Shown: positions 42,573 through 54,780 of the stretch, piece by piece
Layout: each line of letters opens with the position of its first letter
How positions within the stretch are numbered: the first letter of the stretch is position 1
NCBI RefSeq assembly: GCF_028554725.1
Contig: NC_071671.1
Coordinates: forward strand, 2,642,001-2,706,000
Length of the DNA stretch: 64,000 bases
DNA from: Zeugodacus cucurbitae
Lineage: Eukaryota > Arthropoda > Insecta > Diptera > Tephritidae
Direction: 5' to 3'
Notes under the pieces: model-generated
Told to the model about the DNA's origin: nothing
Seen by the model: the letters and a program-made list of their open reading frames with translations, nothing else
Database searches by the model: none
Position numbers and translations under genes: made by a program

Positions 42573-43700
42573 TCAGTTGTATAAATCCCAGAGAGAAATT
42601 TGTCCATCGGTGCCTGCGGACGCCATAATGCGCGCATTCCACATCGAGACTTTGCCTTCTGAATAGGCAATATCCATAATGCCGCCACCCGCAGCAGTCT
42701 TATGTTCAGTCAATACCGCAAGTGGGCGCAAACTCTGCCAAGAGAAGATGCGCACACGTCCATCCCAACCGCCGCTGGCAAATACCTTCCGATCATCTCG
42801 TATGCGTATGCAGTTAACGCCGGCATTTTTTATAGCAATGTCGTTGGCTCTTTTCAATTGCATCGATTGTCGTTTATACGTAAAGGCGGTGAGTTTTTCA
42901 CCTGCGTTTTTTTTTTTGAAATTACAAAATGCGTTAATTTAAGTGAATAAAAATTTTTTTTTTAATTCCACTCACTTGGTCCTCCAACAATGCCGCGATT
43001 CGTTTGTGGATCGTAATCGAATGCCATCGGTTCGGCATCCAATTGTATCAAATCTATAATAACGCCTGAACTTAAATCCCATGTGAGAAAATGCCCGGAT
43101 TCATAGCCGGCAAGCAGGAATAACTGTGAAGCGCTTTCGAATGGTTTGAAACAGGCTACGTTCCCCAATTTCGGCAATTGTGGATCGTTTGGCACAAGCA
43201 TTTGTGATGGCGCGGCCACATCGTCATTGACATGCAGCACACCAATCGAATTTTCATCGCAGGGATAGAAGAGTAGCGGCTCGCCGCTACCCTCAGGCGG
43301 TGTATACAACGCAGTATGGCAGAAGGCGGCGAAATTGCCTTGGATGGTGCGTTCACGTACATAGCCACTGTTCGACATTGACCACAAGGTGACTGTGCCA
43401 CCCTTTTCCTGCGTAATCAATGTGTCGTCGGTGTGATGAAGACTAGTGATCGGCTGTTGGCCAACCTCAAAATGCAATGGCGAGCGATTTGTCTGTAATT
43501 GTTTGTGCACATGTTAGGTTATTACAAAATTGCTTAGGATTTAACTCATTTGTTGTCTACACCTGCAAATCCCACAAGAAAACGCTACCCTTCAGCGTGC
43601 CGGCCAGCAAGCGATCGCAGTGATGAAAGCATAAGGAATTCACTGGACCCATCTCCGGGCAGCGCAGTGTAAAGACTGGATCAGGCGGCAAAACGGCCAT
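42573..43700 (-). CDS. GNB1L-like WD40-repeat protein
   Basis: Three minus-strand exons (43700-43563, 43492-42976, 42901-42573) join through GTGTAG..TTACAG and GTGAGT..ACGCAG introns to 327 residues, the same length as human GNB1L as I remember it. The start MAVLPPDPVFTLRCPEMGPVNSLCFH resembles the family start (PPDPQFVLRG...PVHAL.F). WD-type blocks follow: LLAGTLKGSVFLWDLQ, TLITQEKGGTVTLWSM, FLLAGYESGHFLTWDLSSG, PMAFDYDPQTNRGIVGG, KVFASGGWDGRVRIFSW with SLRPLAVLTEH, and the final ASAGTDGQISLWDLY. The family also includes fission-yeast/budding-yeast Asa1-type proteins; GNB1L is linked to stability of PI3K-like kinases such as ATM and ATR. The ATG at 43700 is the only one giving the family N-terminus. 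Confidence 0.92.
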
Positions 43701-44901
43701 GACGTTACGAAGTATATGCGTTCAAATTAGTATGGAAAGAGTGTAAACTATGCACTTTTGCTGTTGATCATTTAAAAAATTAAGTTTGCGTTTAAACAAT
43801 TATGTTGAGAAACAATTTAAATTTATCAAAATATTAAAAACACGCCCAGCTGGCAAACCACAGAAACATCAACAGCAGCTGTCAACGAAACCGCCTGATG
43901 GAATGAGAGAATGGCGTAAGTGCATAAAAACAGTATGAGCACAAAGCATAATCTGAACAAAAACAAATGGAAGCAAAGCGGAAAATGACAAAATATTAAA
44001 CACTTTTTCATTGTGCTGGCAACACTGCGTTTTGGTTTTGGTGGCATTTGGGCAATATTACGGAATTTATGGTGTTTAACGGAAATGGTGGAAAGAAAAT
44101 AACGTTACTTATGGTGGCTTTCAAAATGGCGTTTTTGCGAGAAGGTGTATAGGAAGTGAAATGTAAAAGATTTTTCTCCGCTATTTTATTTACTAAAATC
44201 TATTAATTTCTGGTTTGAAAATAGTTTTTTGTGTATATTCGGGGTGACTTAGTGCAGTGAACATTAAAAATCATGTGTTAATGTAATTGCGAGGGAAGAG
44301 AGCGGAAGTTGTCGTGCCTACACAATAGGTGCTTCGTGGTGCGTGCAAATCGTCGAGAATATGTATTATTGCATGGAAACAGCATGCATTATGCCATTGG
44401 TGAGTCGACTGGTCATGTATTTCATTGAATTTTTATTTTACAAGTTGTATATACAATATGTATGCACTTATCTTATTCAATGTATGTATGTGTCTGTAAG
44501 TTTCTTTTTTTTTGGTTCCAGTAAGCCTTGTATTGTTTGATCATCTTCTAAGTTATATGAAATAATGGATTTTAGGCTACGGACTGAACTTAAACAAATA
44601 CTCTACATGGTATATACGTATTAAAGTGTGAATAAGCGGGGTGTCCGAAGTTTGCTATAACAAGAACTACTTTATGCATTGGTGCGATGGTGTTTATATG
44701 TAAGTACCCTCTTCATTTAATTTATTTATTATTTTAAAAAGTATTATTGTTCTATGAATATTGAATATTATTGCTTTTTATAATTTACAAATTCATGTGG
44801 TTTACTGTTGGGATAACAGTAATTAGCGCAATTATTTCAAGACAATAAATTAAACTAAGAGAGAGAAAAGTTAAGTGGATTTATACATTTCATTCGATAT
44901 A
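43701..44901. other. Upstream region of GNB1L-like gene, then gene-free sequence
   Basis: Must contain the promoter of the minus-strand WD40 gene. Short open frames at 43826-44047 and 44343-44540 have simple composition. No exon recognised. Confidence 0.5.
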
Positions 44902-45338
44902 CAGTGGAATTTCCATAACTCAAACTTCTATAACTCGAAGATATCCATAACTCGAACTCTTGAACTGAAAATAGAAGTCAAATTCCATACAAATTTCCTT
45001 CCATAAATCGAACTTTTCGACCAATGCATAATACAAAATTTTAAATTTTACTATCAAGGAACAATTTTAAAGGAGTACCTATGTTCGTATGGAGGCGAAC
45101 AAAATATATGATATTGCATTTATGGATTGCATAAATTATGTAACAGAGGCATGAGATACAGAAGTCAAGAGACAAACAAAGTTACAGAAAAGAAAGGAAA
45201 TACATAAAACTGTGTTTAAATCGATATTTTAAAGCTTTTTGAAAAATTGTATGTTTTAATGAAAATTCTATAAGTCGAAGTCTCTCTAACTCGAAGTTTT
45301 TGTGGATTATAGTTATTCGAGTTAGAGCTGTTCCACTG
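44902..45338. mobile_element. pogo/Tc1-type MITE, ~437 bases
   Basis: Runs from CAGTGGAATTTCCATAACTC (after TA) to the inverted end GAGCTGTTCCACTG. The right TA is degenerate (TG). Inner ends repeat the words TAACTCGAA and its complement several times (44930-44960 and 45270-45330), as in the smaller element at 12.54 kb. No transposase frame. Confidence 0.8.
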
Positions 45339-48300
45339 TGGCTAGAATGAGTACCGTACTCTATTAGGGTCTTAATAATTACAGTAAACCACGTATAATT
45401 GGATGGATTGCAGTAAGATATTCCTTTCAACAACTGTCAATGGAAATTCACCGTTCGCAGAAACTAAAAATGCAAAGAAAGAATATGCAAGAAAGAATTT
45501 TTCTCTCTTCACAAAAATCTATTTGGCAAAAGAATCGAAATGAACATAAGAAACTTGCTTTATGTAAAAAATTTTGGCACTTTTTTTGAGAAATCCAAAA
45601 TTTCTACTAAATCTTATTATCTTCGATTTCGATTGAAATGTCATCGACAAACCGCTTTCTTAAAATTCAAATTTAAAATAATTCTTTAAACCCTAAAAAG
45701 GCTTGAGAAATTCATAGAAAAACCTGTGCGGCAGCATCTTATATATAACAAATATTTTGAGCTTAGCATCCTTCAAGCGGCTGAGCTTACGCTAACATTT
45801 GTACTGATTGTGTATGTTTAAGTGGCTCGTTTGATTCTGTGGCAGATACCACATTATTTATGACTTCATTAGGTTAACAAGCAAATATGTTAATCTCTTT
45901 TGCACCTTTTCTGCCACATTTGCGCTACCTACTTCAGTGCTGAAAATTTGTTTTTTTTTGTTTTATATGCGAAGCTGCCCGAAAGCAGTTGACCCATATC
46001 AAACGGCTTAATAATGTTGAGCGACCGGTTAGGAATTTACGCTTAAAGTTGACTAACACACTAAATATGTGAGCACATGGCAACGCGAATAGTGAAAATT
46101 GAAAAAAAAAAAATTAAAAAATTAAAAAAAAAATAAATAAATTAACGTATTCAACAGACCAATTGAATGAAGAAAAGATGGTATTGAATTATTTAGCGTA
46201 TTTTATAATTTTTTGTTTTTGTTGTTTAAATTGTTGCGCATTTCTATTTTTATTTTCAACCTCCGAGTCATTGCATATGCTTCTTATAAATAGCTTTGGT
46301 ATACAGTTAGCATCCTTTCAACACATTTAATGAGCTTAAGTCGCTACAATATTGCGGTATTCAGCATCCTTTCAGTCATAAACTCGCTTTTGCTGGCTTA
46401 TATCCATGATAAAAATGTTGTCAACGCCTTCTCAGAACCATTCTACATAAAAATCCGCTGTTGAGTTGTGTATACCTTAACACGTTCAGCAGTAAATCGC
46501 TTTTAGTTTCCACTTAATCGAATTATTTGCTTGATTGCTTTATTGTCGCCTTGCAAAAATCGCAACGGCACCTAATAGTAAATACGTGTGTGTGTGTGTG
46601 TCGATGGAAGTGTGGCGGTGCGGTATCCGCTTGTTTGCTACTGCATGTTGCATGCAACTGAAGCTATTATGCTGCCGTTTTAGTTTTGTTGTCACCAGTC
46701 ATACTTGCAGTTAATCGAATTTTGTCGCCTTTGCACACCACGCTTGTAGAGCACGCTTGCTACTTGCTAGGCAATATGTCGATATTTGTACATATGTTTG
46801 TATGTATGTATTTGTGTATATGCTGTAGTCTATTGACTAGACACACATTTAATTTGATTATTTGGTACAACATGTTGGCAATTTGTCGTACACGCTGCTG
46901 TCGCTGGGGGCAAGCTAACGGAAAAAATGTTGGTAATAAAGAGTAATTGAAATAAATTGATTGAATATGGACCCGGTAGGGCAAATACGTTTAAAAAAAT
47001 TGGAAAAAAAATTATTAAAGGCAAATGTGAAGGAATAAGTAAGGTTATGAATAGGATCTGTTAATGATTTATTTATTGGATGGCTTATTTTTTATCAATA
47101 GCTGTTTCGAAAATATTCAAAATAATTATTAAACCAGCTTCCTAAACTCCTAAAAATGTTAGAGAATATAGGAAAACGTCTAATTTGATCTCTGTACTGA
47201 CTCTGAGTGTAGTATTACACTCGGCGGTAACCGTTAGCCGAAATTTTTTTTTGTGGCACTCAAAACCTCACTACCACTCAGCTGGAACCAATAATTATAG
47301 ACTATATACCACAGAAACCATCTAATCTCTCAGCTACATCCTTAGAACACATTATGGACTCTACAATCATCTTAATACCTTCTAAAAGGTATTTCCGGCA
47401 AGGAATTTTCACTTAACTTTATACCATATTGCTTTACATTTGTCTCTAAATTCATTTTAAATCATTCCAGTGAAGATCTTACATTTCTTGCTCACCCCCA
47501 CCACCGATATATCGGGAAGATAGTGCTCCCCACATGCGTACAGTGAAATATTCGTGACTAATGACACAAAGGAACAGTTCACACTGGCCACAACCACCAT
47601 GGATGGGTTTCTGTGAAAATTACCAAAAATACATTATGGCACACACACACTTCTCTCCATCCTTTCACTTCACGCTTGACACTTGACTTGACGCCTAATT
47701 GACGATGATGTCAAAAGTGATTGTAGCCGCAAGCTAACCACCCATTTAATATGTGCCATTATTGGCAACAAAATTGTAAATCAATGCAGTAGCGGGCGAC
47801 AAGTGCCAACAACAACAAAGTGAAATTCCAACAAAATTAGTGGCAACACCAATAATAATAATTCAGCCGAAGCGGCTGTCAGTTGTTGCAGCTACTCGTT
47901 GTTAAGCGTTGTTGTTGTTGCCGGTCTCACAGTCACTTTAATACTGCATTCCTGTAAATTTGCAAATGAGTTGCATTAAAGTGGCTTTTAAGGGCACCAC
48001 TTAACCATAAATGATTTACAACATTAATTCACGCAATTACCGTGGCGGCATGTTATTGCTGTTGTTGTTGCCTTTATCGAGACGGGCCGCTGAAAATGTG
48101 ATGTTAAAAGTGCAGTAGTGAGAGAAAAAAAAAACAACTGGCATGATTTGCAACACTGCGCAGGCGCATGCAAATTTGCCAATTTGCCAATCAAAGTGAA
48201 CAAAGTATTTATTCATATGATATACTCACACAAATACATATATATATACAACAACAATACAAATTTGTTGTCTCCCCACAGATCCATACACTTCTCGTTT

Positions 48301-49475
48301 AAATCCCCACGGTACACCATTGTCCCGACTGGCTGCTGTGTTGTTCACTTGTCAACGCCAACACAAGGCAATTGTTGCCGCTGATCGAACACCAAACCAC
48401 TCCAGCGTCCGTCTGCTCTGTGGCCTACACCGATTGCTCATCGTTTGGGAACAATGACAATCGGCTTTGACAGCTCAATGGAGCTGAAGTTATTGTGAAG
48501 CCAAAAATTAAGTCAGGTATCATCAACAACAATAACAACAACAACAGCACATATGTTTTTGCAACAATAACGAGCGCTTCAACTCGTTTATTGGTATTTA
48601 ACAGTGTATGGAAGTGCGGGTGCGCTTGTCAACCAGCTAACTAGTCAGGCGTGTACGGCTGATGTCCACTTTGTGTTACTAAATACCTTGTACCGCCTGT
48701 CTAAATATTTGTATATACAGGTGCTTGTTGTTGTTGCTATTGTAAAGTGTCTTTAGTTTCACGGTTGAGAGGTGTCGAGCCATGGTTTAGGTTGACATTT
48801 TATATTTTGTGCGTGGTATTTGCTACCTCAACACTATCCGTCCGCTCTCTCCCTTTCGCTCTCGAGCTATTTTCAGCACTGCTTAAGGCATTTGAGATAT
48901 TTCCAACGCTTATTAGTCTGCTTGAAATTGTTTTGACACTTCGGATTCAGTGCCCAACATTTGTGTGTGTGTCTGCCTAGTGTAGCATCAATTTTGGCTG
49001 GAAAGGTGTTTAAAAGCATGTGAATTTGACACTTGCAAATCGCCTGTCAGCTGTCAGCGGTGGAATGTGTCATTGATATGCTTAGGATTAAGTGAAATTG
49101 AATGGGCTCATCTGATTAATACCAGGCGCGCAGTGATTGGCGTGTTAAGTACGCTGGCAGTGTAGAGAAAATATTAAAAAATTGAGTTATATATCAAAAA
49201 GCTCGTTTATTCTACGAAATTTTAAGTTCGAGCATATTTTTTCATTCGAATTTTGACACTTTTAGAACTATATTCCCACGGAGGAGACACATCTTTGCTT
49301 TCTTTTGTCTCTTCGAAATTTTGGAGGTATTCCCAATTGCTTATGCAGCACATATTCGATTCTCTAGAAAATTTTCGAATAATTGATTGTCAAAGCTGAA
49401 GCGTTAATAACTATAAAAAGTGTATGAGAAAATATAATTTCAAAGAACACTAGAGTAGATATAATATTGGGCTAC
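45339..49475. other. Gene-free AT-rich region
   Basis: No host exon, RNA gene or clear repeat. Contains poly-A tracts near 46110, (GT)n near 46587, and (GTT)/(CAA) runs near 47910 and 48535. The 77-codon hydrophobic frame at 48747-48980 is not recognisable and has no supporting context. Confidence 0.5.
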
Positions 49476-49610
49476 AACTTTGCCTCCGCCGTTTTCGATC
49501 TCTAAAAATATTTTGTTGGGTTTATGTTGACACAAATGTCCAAGATCGATATAAAAAAAATCGATTTAATCGACCAGTGCTTGAACCTAGAGACAAACGG
49601 CGGAAGCAAT
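49476..49610 (-). mobile_element. Miniature deletion derivative of the 10-kb mariner family
   Basis: Both ends carry the mariner terminal repeat: ACTTTGCCTCCGCCGTTTT on the left and, inverted, TTGCTTCCGCCGTTTG on the right. Read on the minus strand, the interior (ATTAAATCGATT..., TATATCGATCTTGGACATTT, GTGTCAACATAAACCCAACA, AAATATTTTTAGAGATC) matches the 5' untranslated part of the mariner at about 10110-10192 almost base for base. The whole transposase gene is absent. A TA precedes the left end (49473-49474). Confidence 0.88.
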
Positions 49611-49876
49611 AATATTATGACTTATTTCACTTGTAGTAGAGTCATTGTTAGAGAGAGCGACAAAAATAATCAAACCTTCGATATTTATAGCCAAAATTAG
49701 ACCAATTCTGATTCAAGGTGTGTTATGAGAATGTTTGTACTAAAGAAACAACACAGTTCCAGCAGAATTTAGAGTCTTCGAAGAATCTACTCTAATATTT
49801 CTACTAAAATTGTACTAAATTCCAAAGACTGTCTCAGTAGGTCGCTTGAAATGTCTTTAGTTTTTTCCTGAATATG

Positions 49877-50425
49877 TTAAGGTATGTATGTAATTGGCGT
49901 TGAACCGTTTAGCCGGTTATAGCCAAATCGATGAGAGCGCGCCACTCCTCTCTTTCCTTCGCAGTTCGGCGCCAGTTGGAGATTCCAAGTGTAAACAGGT
50001 CGCTCCCCACCTGGTCCCTCCAACGGAGTGGAGGCCTTCCCCTTCCTCGGCTTCCTCCGTCGGGTAGTGCATCGAACACTTTCAGAGTTCAGTCCAAAGT
50101 AGCACCTGTTGGCAAGAGTGATTCTGCGCTGGATTTCGAGGCTGACATTGTTGGAGTTGTTGATACAGGTTCCCAGGTATCCGAAATTATCTACGACTTC
50201 GACGTTATGACTGTCAACAATGACGTGGGAGCCAAGGCGCGAATGCGCCTTCTGTTTTTTGCTTGATGACAGGAGATATTTCGTCTTGTCCTCCTTCACC
50301 TCCAGACCCATTCGCTTCGCCTCCTTATCCATGCGGGAAAAAGCAGCAACAAAGCGCGCGGTTGTTGCTTCCGATGATATCAATATCGTCGGCGTACGCC
50401 AGCAGCTGTACACTCTTATAGAAGT
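49877..50425 (-). mobile_element. LINE family A, reverse-transcriptase fragment with internal deletion
   Basis: On the minus strand a frame carries the reverse-transcriptase active-site box LLAYADDIDII (about 50410-50380), then SEATTARFVAAFSRMDKEAKRMGLEVKEDKTKYLLSS and HNVEVVDNFGYLGTCINNSNN. Near 50088 the sequence jumps directly to the 3'-most block (FDALPDGGSRGRGRPPLRW type), skipping the segment seen intact at 51.9 kb. It ends with the same gcc-ggttatagccaaatc tail as the copy at 21.6 kb. Confidence 0.87.
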
Positions 50426-51859
50426 TTGTACCTTCTCTAATATGTTAATAGCCCTTCATTAAATAATGAATCACTTCTGTTGAACTCCAAGTTGAATATT
50501 TCAGCTTCTGTGCCTTTATTTTTATACAAATCTACTAAATTTGTATCAACCTTTCGGCTATGAGTCACTTTATACATTAAGTATCATATCAAATGTGGTT
50601 AGACTGTCATCAAAATACTCACTTTTAGAGTTTATCATAACAAAGCCATATTTGTTGCCACAAGATTGATCATCCAAAACAGGAAAAAAAAATCTTTTTA
50701 CAAACAAATCGTTGCGAAATCTCGCATTAAACTCTTAGCTGTATCTATGACAAATTAAGAATAAGTCCTCGCCCCAGAACACACATCTAGCATACGACCA
50801 GATATAACAATTGTAATATATGCAGCTCGTATCCCCATCAATCTCCACACAAATTGAGTTATTGAGAATGGCATTGTTCAGTCTCAATTAGCATTGGCAA
50901 CAACAAGTCATTGAGCCGCAAAAAACAAAAAAATAAAAAAAATCCAAAAAATGTACTCACGCCCGCCAAAACCAGACATTGCAACAATTTGTCAAAATGA
51001 CAGCTATAAATCGCTCATAAAATACTAAAGTGACATTAAAACCGCGTACAGCGTACGGCTAAAGTGACGTTGACAGTTGGGTCGAACCGTGTTGGTTGGG
51101 TGTGAAAACAGCAATGTTGTTGCCACACTTTGATGGCAGCGAGGGGGTGGAGCGTGAACGCGGCGGCATTGAAATTTATTGACAATTTAGGCGAACTGTC
51201 AAATGACTGACTGACAAGTGCAGCCGAACAGCTGGACATGCTTGTGATGATGGACGGACAGCCGCGGAGAAACTTGGTTAGCAGTCTGTGAGATTGCAAC
51301 AAAGCACAGCAGTGGGCGCAGCAGGCGTGCAACAGCTGGCGTTTGAAAAATCGCATTACAACAACAAAAGCAGCAACAAAGTTAAATTGTCAGCTTGAAC
51401 AGTGTAAAATTAATATGTATGCAACATGTCAATCAGACACTTAGCCATGATGTATAGACACACATCATGTTGCAGCAACAACAAGTGCACCGAGACTGCA
51501 GTCCAAAGGTGTGCTCGTGCGCACATCAAATATGCACACAAATTAACTGTATAATATTCAAATTTTGCTATTTGCAAATTCACAAACACCACCGGAGGCT
51601 ATGCTTGGCCGTGAGTAGCGCTCTTGGGGTTTCACGTGGCTTGGTTGGTCGTAGTGTTTGGAGACTCGAAGTAGCGGCGAAATAGAGAGCTGGAATGAGA
51701 ATTTTCATCATGCTGGAGCTTCAAGTACTTTTCATACGCCCATTTTTAGATGAAGATAAATATTTAGTGATTAGTCTCAGCTGCGAACCATTTGTCAAAG
51801 GTCCAAGTGGCCTACTTTTTTTGCACTGTCTAGCGACTTAGTGACATTTCAATGAATTA
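50426..51859. other. Gene-free region
   Basis: No recognised gene. A 19-base exon-like start, MSGFGG followed by GTGAGT, occurs on the minus strand at 50979-50961, but nothing around it supports a gene. Confidence 0.45.
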
Positions 51860-52335
51860 GACCTTCGATTCATTCCCGTCCTACTTTATGGTGCAGAAGC
51901 GTGGACGGTGTCAACATCCGATGAGACGGCACTAGGAGTTTTTGAGAGAAAGGTTTTGCGGAAGATTTATGGTCCCTTAAACATTGGCAACGGCGAATAC
52001 CGCAGAAGATGGAATGATGAGCTGTATGTGTTGTTCGACCACATAGACATAGTCCAGCGAATAAAAAGACAGCAGCTACGCTGGCCAGGTCATGTTGTTC
52101 GAATGGACGATAGTGCCCCAGCTCTGAAAGTTTTCGATGCACTACCCGCTGATGGAAGCCGAGGAAGAGGGAGACCTCCACTCCAATAGAAAGACCAGGT
52201 GGAGAAGGACCTGTTTTCACTTGGTATTACCAATTGGCGCCAAACTGCCAAAAGGAGAGATGCGTAGCGCGCTGTTGTGGACTCGACTATAACCGCGTAA
52301 GCGGTGTCTACGCCAGTCAAGAAGAAGAAGACCTT
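51860..52335 (+). mobile_element. LINE family A, 3' coding fragment
   Basis: The plus strand encodes IPVLLYGAEAWTVSTSDETALGVFERKVLRKIYGP, then YRRRWNDELY and RIKRQQLRWPGHVVRMDDSAPALKVFDALPADG, then RGRGRPPLQ with a stop at 52187-52189, and continues in frame as KDQVEKDLFSLGITNWRQTAKRRDA. This is the C-terminal region of the non-LTR polymerase. The copy ends in a short (AAG)n tail at about 52319-52331. Confidence 0.88.
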
Positions 52336-52492
52336 CGATTGAGTCTAGTTAGTGAGAATTTTCCTAATATTTGATTGATCACGCTAATGTAGCCCTAGTA
52401 ATGACATCAATCCTACGTGAAGGATCTTCTTTGCATATCGTATATACTGTGCCAGCGCTTTTTCCAATCGTATATTGTATTTTTTGGACCAT

Positions 52493-52526
52493 TTGAAATT
52501 CCCGTTATTTTTTGAACACACACCTA
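52493..52526. mobile_element. Isolated terminal repeat of the second mariner family
   Basis: AAATTCCCGTTATTTTTTGA continues with ACACACACCTAG and matches the right end at 26430-26453. No partner end is visible nearby, so this is a solo end or a badly eroded copy. Confidence 0.6.
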
Positions 52527-54534
52527 GTAAATACTGCAAACCACATAAAATCAATCCCTCCGTCTTCACTCTTTCACTTTCAGACTCTCTCACTAAATCG
52601 TTTGCTCTTCGATATTTCTAGACGACTTTTATGTTAGGTATCCAAAAGTGTCTGATTGTTAATAATGACTTGGTCTTTACGATTTTTTAGGTCTATATTT
52701 CGAACATTAAAGCTTTGAAACCATGTACCTCATATTATTTTTTTATTTTCTTCCGTTAATTTAATATATTTATTGCCAATATTTTCCTAACCTTTACAAG
52801 GAATGTCACCTCTTTGTAACTGTTAAAGCCGTCAGCTGATTTATTAACTCGCTACAAAACTATTTTATTAACATTCAAAAAAATAAAATAACAACAAAAT
52901 ACTTGTACGCCAATTGGACGCTGTTGGAGCACTTCATGCCACCACCAACACCGCAGACACCAGCGCTGCATTTTCCATGCCTGCGGCAACAACCTTGTTA
53001 GTCGCGTTTTGAGTGGCAACTCAAGGCGCTTAGGTGTTGAGTGCTAGTCCACAGTTCAAACTGAAACTGTTTTATTGAGTTTTTCCTAGATTTTTCGGGC
53101 GCGAATTGAAATTTGCTAAACGCCTTTTTTATGAGCTTTTTGTTCGCAAATTATTGTTATTATTATTTTTATGGGCGCACGCACTTAATCCACACAGATT
53201 GATTGAGTGCGTTGATGTCGTAATCAAATATCGCGTTTCGCATGCGATTATTGGAAAGAAAAAAATGTATAGTTTTGTATATTTGTGCTTATAATGGCTG
53301 GTGTTTATCTTAATAGCACCATGCAACGTCGGGTGCATACAGTGTTAGGAACTAGTCATAAAAGTTGTATACATTCTACTTGTGTATATGTCACTGCAGT
53401 GCTTATAGTCACACTTGGCTGTTGCGAAGGGGCATGCGCATTTTATATAAATGCATACGCAAGCATGTCGATGACTAAATGACTGTGCGTACATGCACCT
53501 AAAGTATTCGAAAATCATTATACAAACATAATTGCAACCTATCTAAGCTTTGCGTGGCTTTATGCTCTCCAGCGACTCCTTCATTCATACACTCACTACA
53601 TTCATATACATATATTCATTCATTACAGCAATTTAATTAACTTAAATTTTTGTCTATTTAAATTGGTCGCTGCCGTTCATGAGTTATTTTTGCGGTCATT
53701 GCATGCTTGCAGCTGCCAGCCTTTTCTCTCACTCGCTCGCTCGGCAGTTTGTGCACAAAAATTATCAAAATGTCATTGATTACTTCAGCGCATATTTCTT
53801 CGCAACAATTTTTTATTATGATTTTATGTTCGTGTGCTTTTTTCAAATGTATCCAACATAACGGTTGCCAAACTTGCCACAGCAGTCAGCTGTAGAGTGT
53901 AGTTGTTGTCTCAGGCGCTTTTGCTGTTCATTCAGCAACATTTTCAGCAAATCTCAACGCCGCTGTTACAGTTCATAAGCTTACTACGTATACTGAATGT
54001 GCCGAAATTGAATATTTTTGAAAATAAAATTTTTCGATTGTTGCACGAAAACATCACCAACATTGGTACAGGTTCGCTTCCCACTAGTACATTAAATTGG
54101 AGAATGAAAATTGGATTTTTCGTTTAACGGTTGGTGAGGAAAAGTCTTTAAGAACCTTTTGTGGCAAGTAAAAGCATTGTAGCATTCGATCACCATTTTT
54201 CTTATTATTAAAATTGCTTTACGGAGTAAATTTCACCATAAAGTGGGCCTAAACTTCTCACAGAGTTTGCAGTCTTGGACCATTTAGGTTATTATTTATA
54301 TAAGAATTATCATTAAAATTACTTGTTTTGCTCCGCTAATGATGTTGTAATAATTATTTTTATTAAAATACCGTTACAAAAGCTTGCTAAAATGGTCTTG
54401 TTTTCAGTATATTGACGACAGGTTGCCTCAATGTGAATTCATGATTTGATGCAAAACTGTTTTACCGTTTAGACTTCGCTTAAGAATAAGTTTGGTAAGC
54501 GAACCTCAGCCAAAAAAAAGATAATCTTTTAATA
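52527..54534. other. Gene-free region
   Basis: No exon or repeat recognised. Short frames at 53106-53482 and 53658-54127 overlap on both strands and have no supporting context. Confidence 0.5.
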
Positions 54535-54780
54535 AATTTATAACTGAATGGCCTGAATGGCACAACTTCGGCGAACCCAGCGAATTGATTGAAACCACTT
54601 TTGCCGAGTTAATAACTTTATAAAAGAGTCCAAGGGCTTTGTCGAATCATAAGGTTCTTGGTGATGCGTCAGGAGTATTCCTTTGTGATACCTAAAATGA
54701 CAGTCGAGACTGTCTCAAGTGACACTCTCTGTAGTTTCGGAGATCTAACGCTTGACCTAACCTAAACTAACCCTTCAATC
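54535..54780 (+). mobile_element. LINE family B 3' terminus
   Basis: The frame reads HNFGEPSELIETTFAELITL, and after a shift KESKGFVES and stop, matching FFGDHSELARIDISRLKKFV..DSKRFAES of the copy at 28.4 kb. A 3' UTR follows with GTGATACCTAAAATGACAG and AGTGACACTCTC words and a CCTAACCTAAACTAACCC tail. Confidence 0.75.

Noticed and set aside
42679..42950. Plus-strand frames of 87 and 82 codons
   Set aside because: Antisense of GNB1L-like exon 3; the minus strand gives WD40 repeats.
48747..48980. 77-codon hydrophobic frame, possible membrane peptide
   Set aside because: T-rich sequence gives hydrophobic residues by default; no conservation or context to support it.
50961..50979. Mini exon on the minus strand, MSGFGG followed by GTGAGT
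   Set aside because: Only 19 coding bases; no downstream exon of any known gene can be joined to it in this window.
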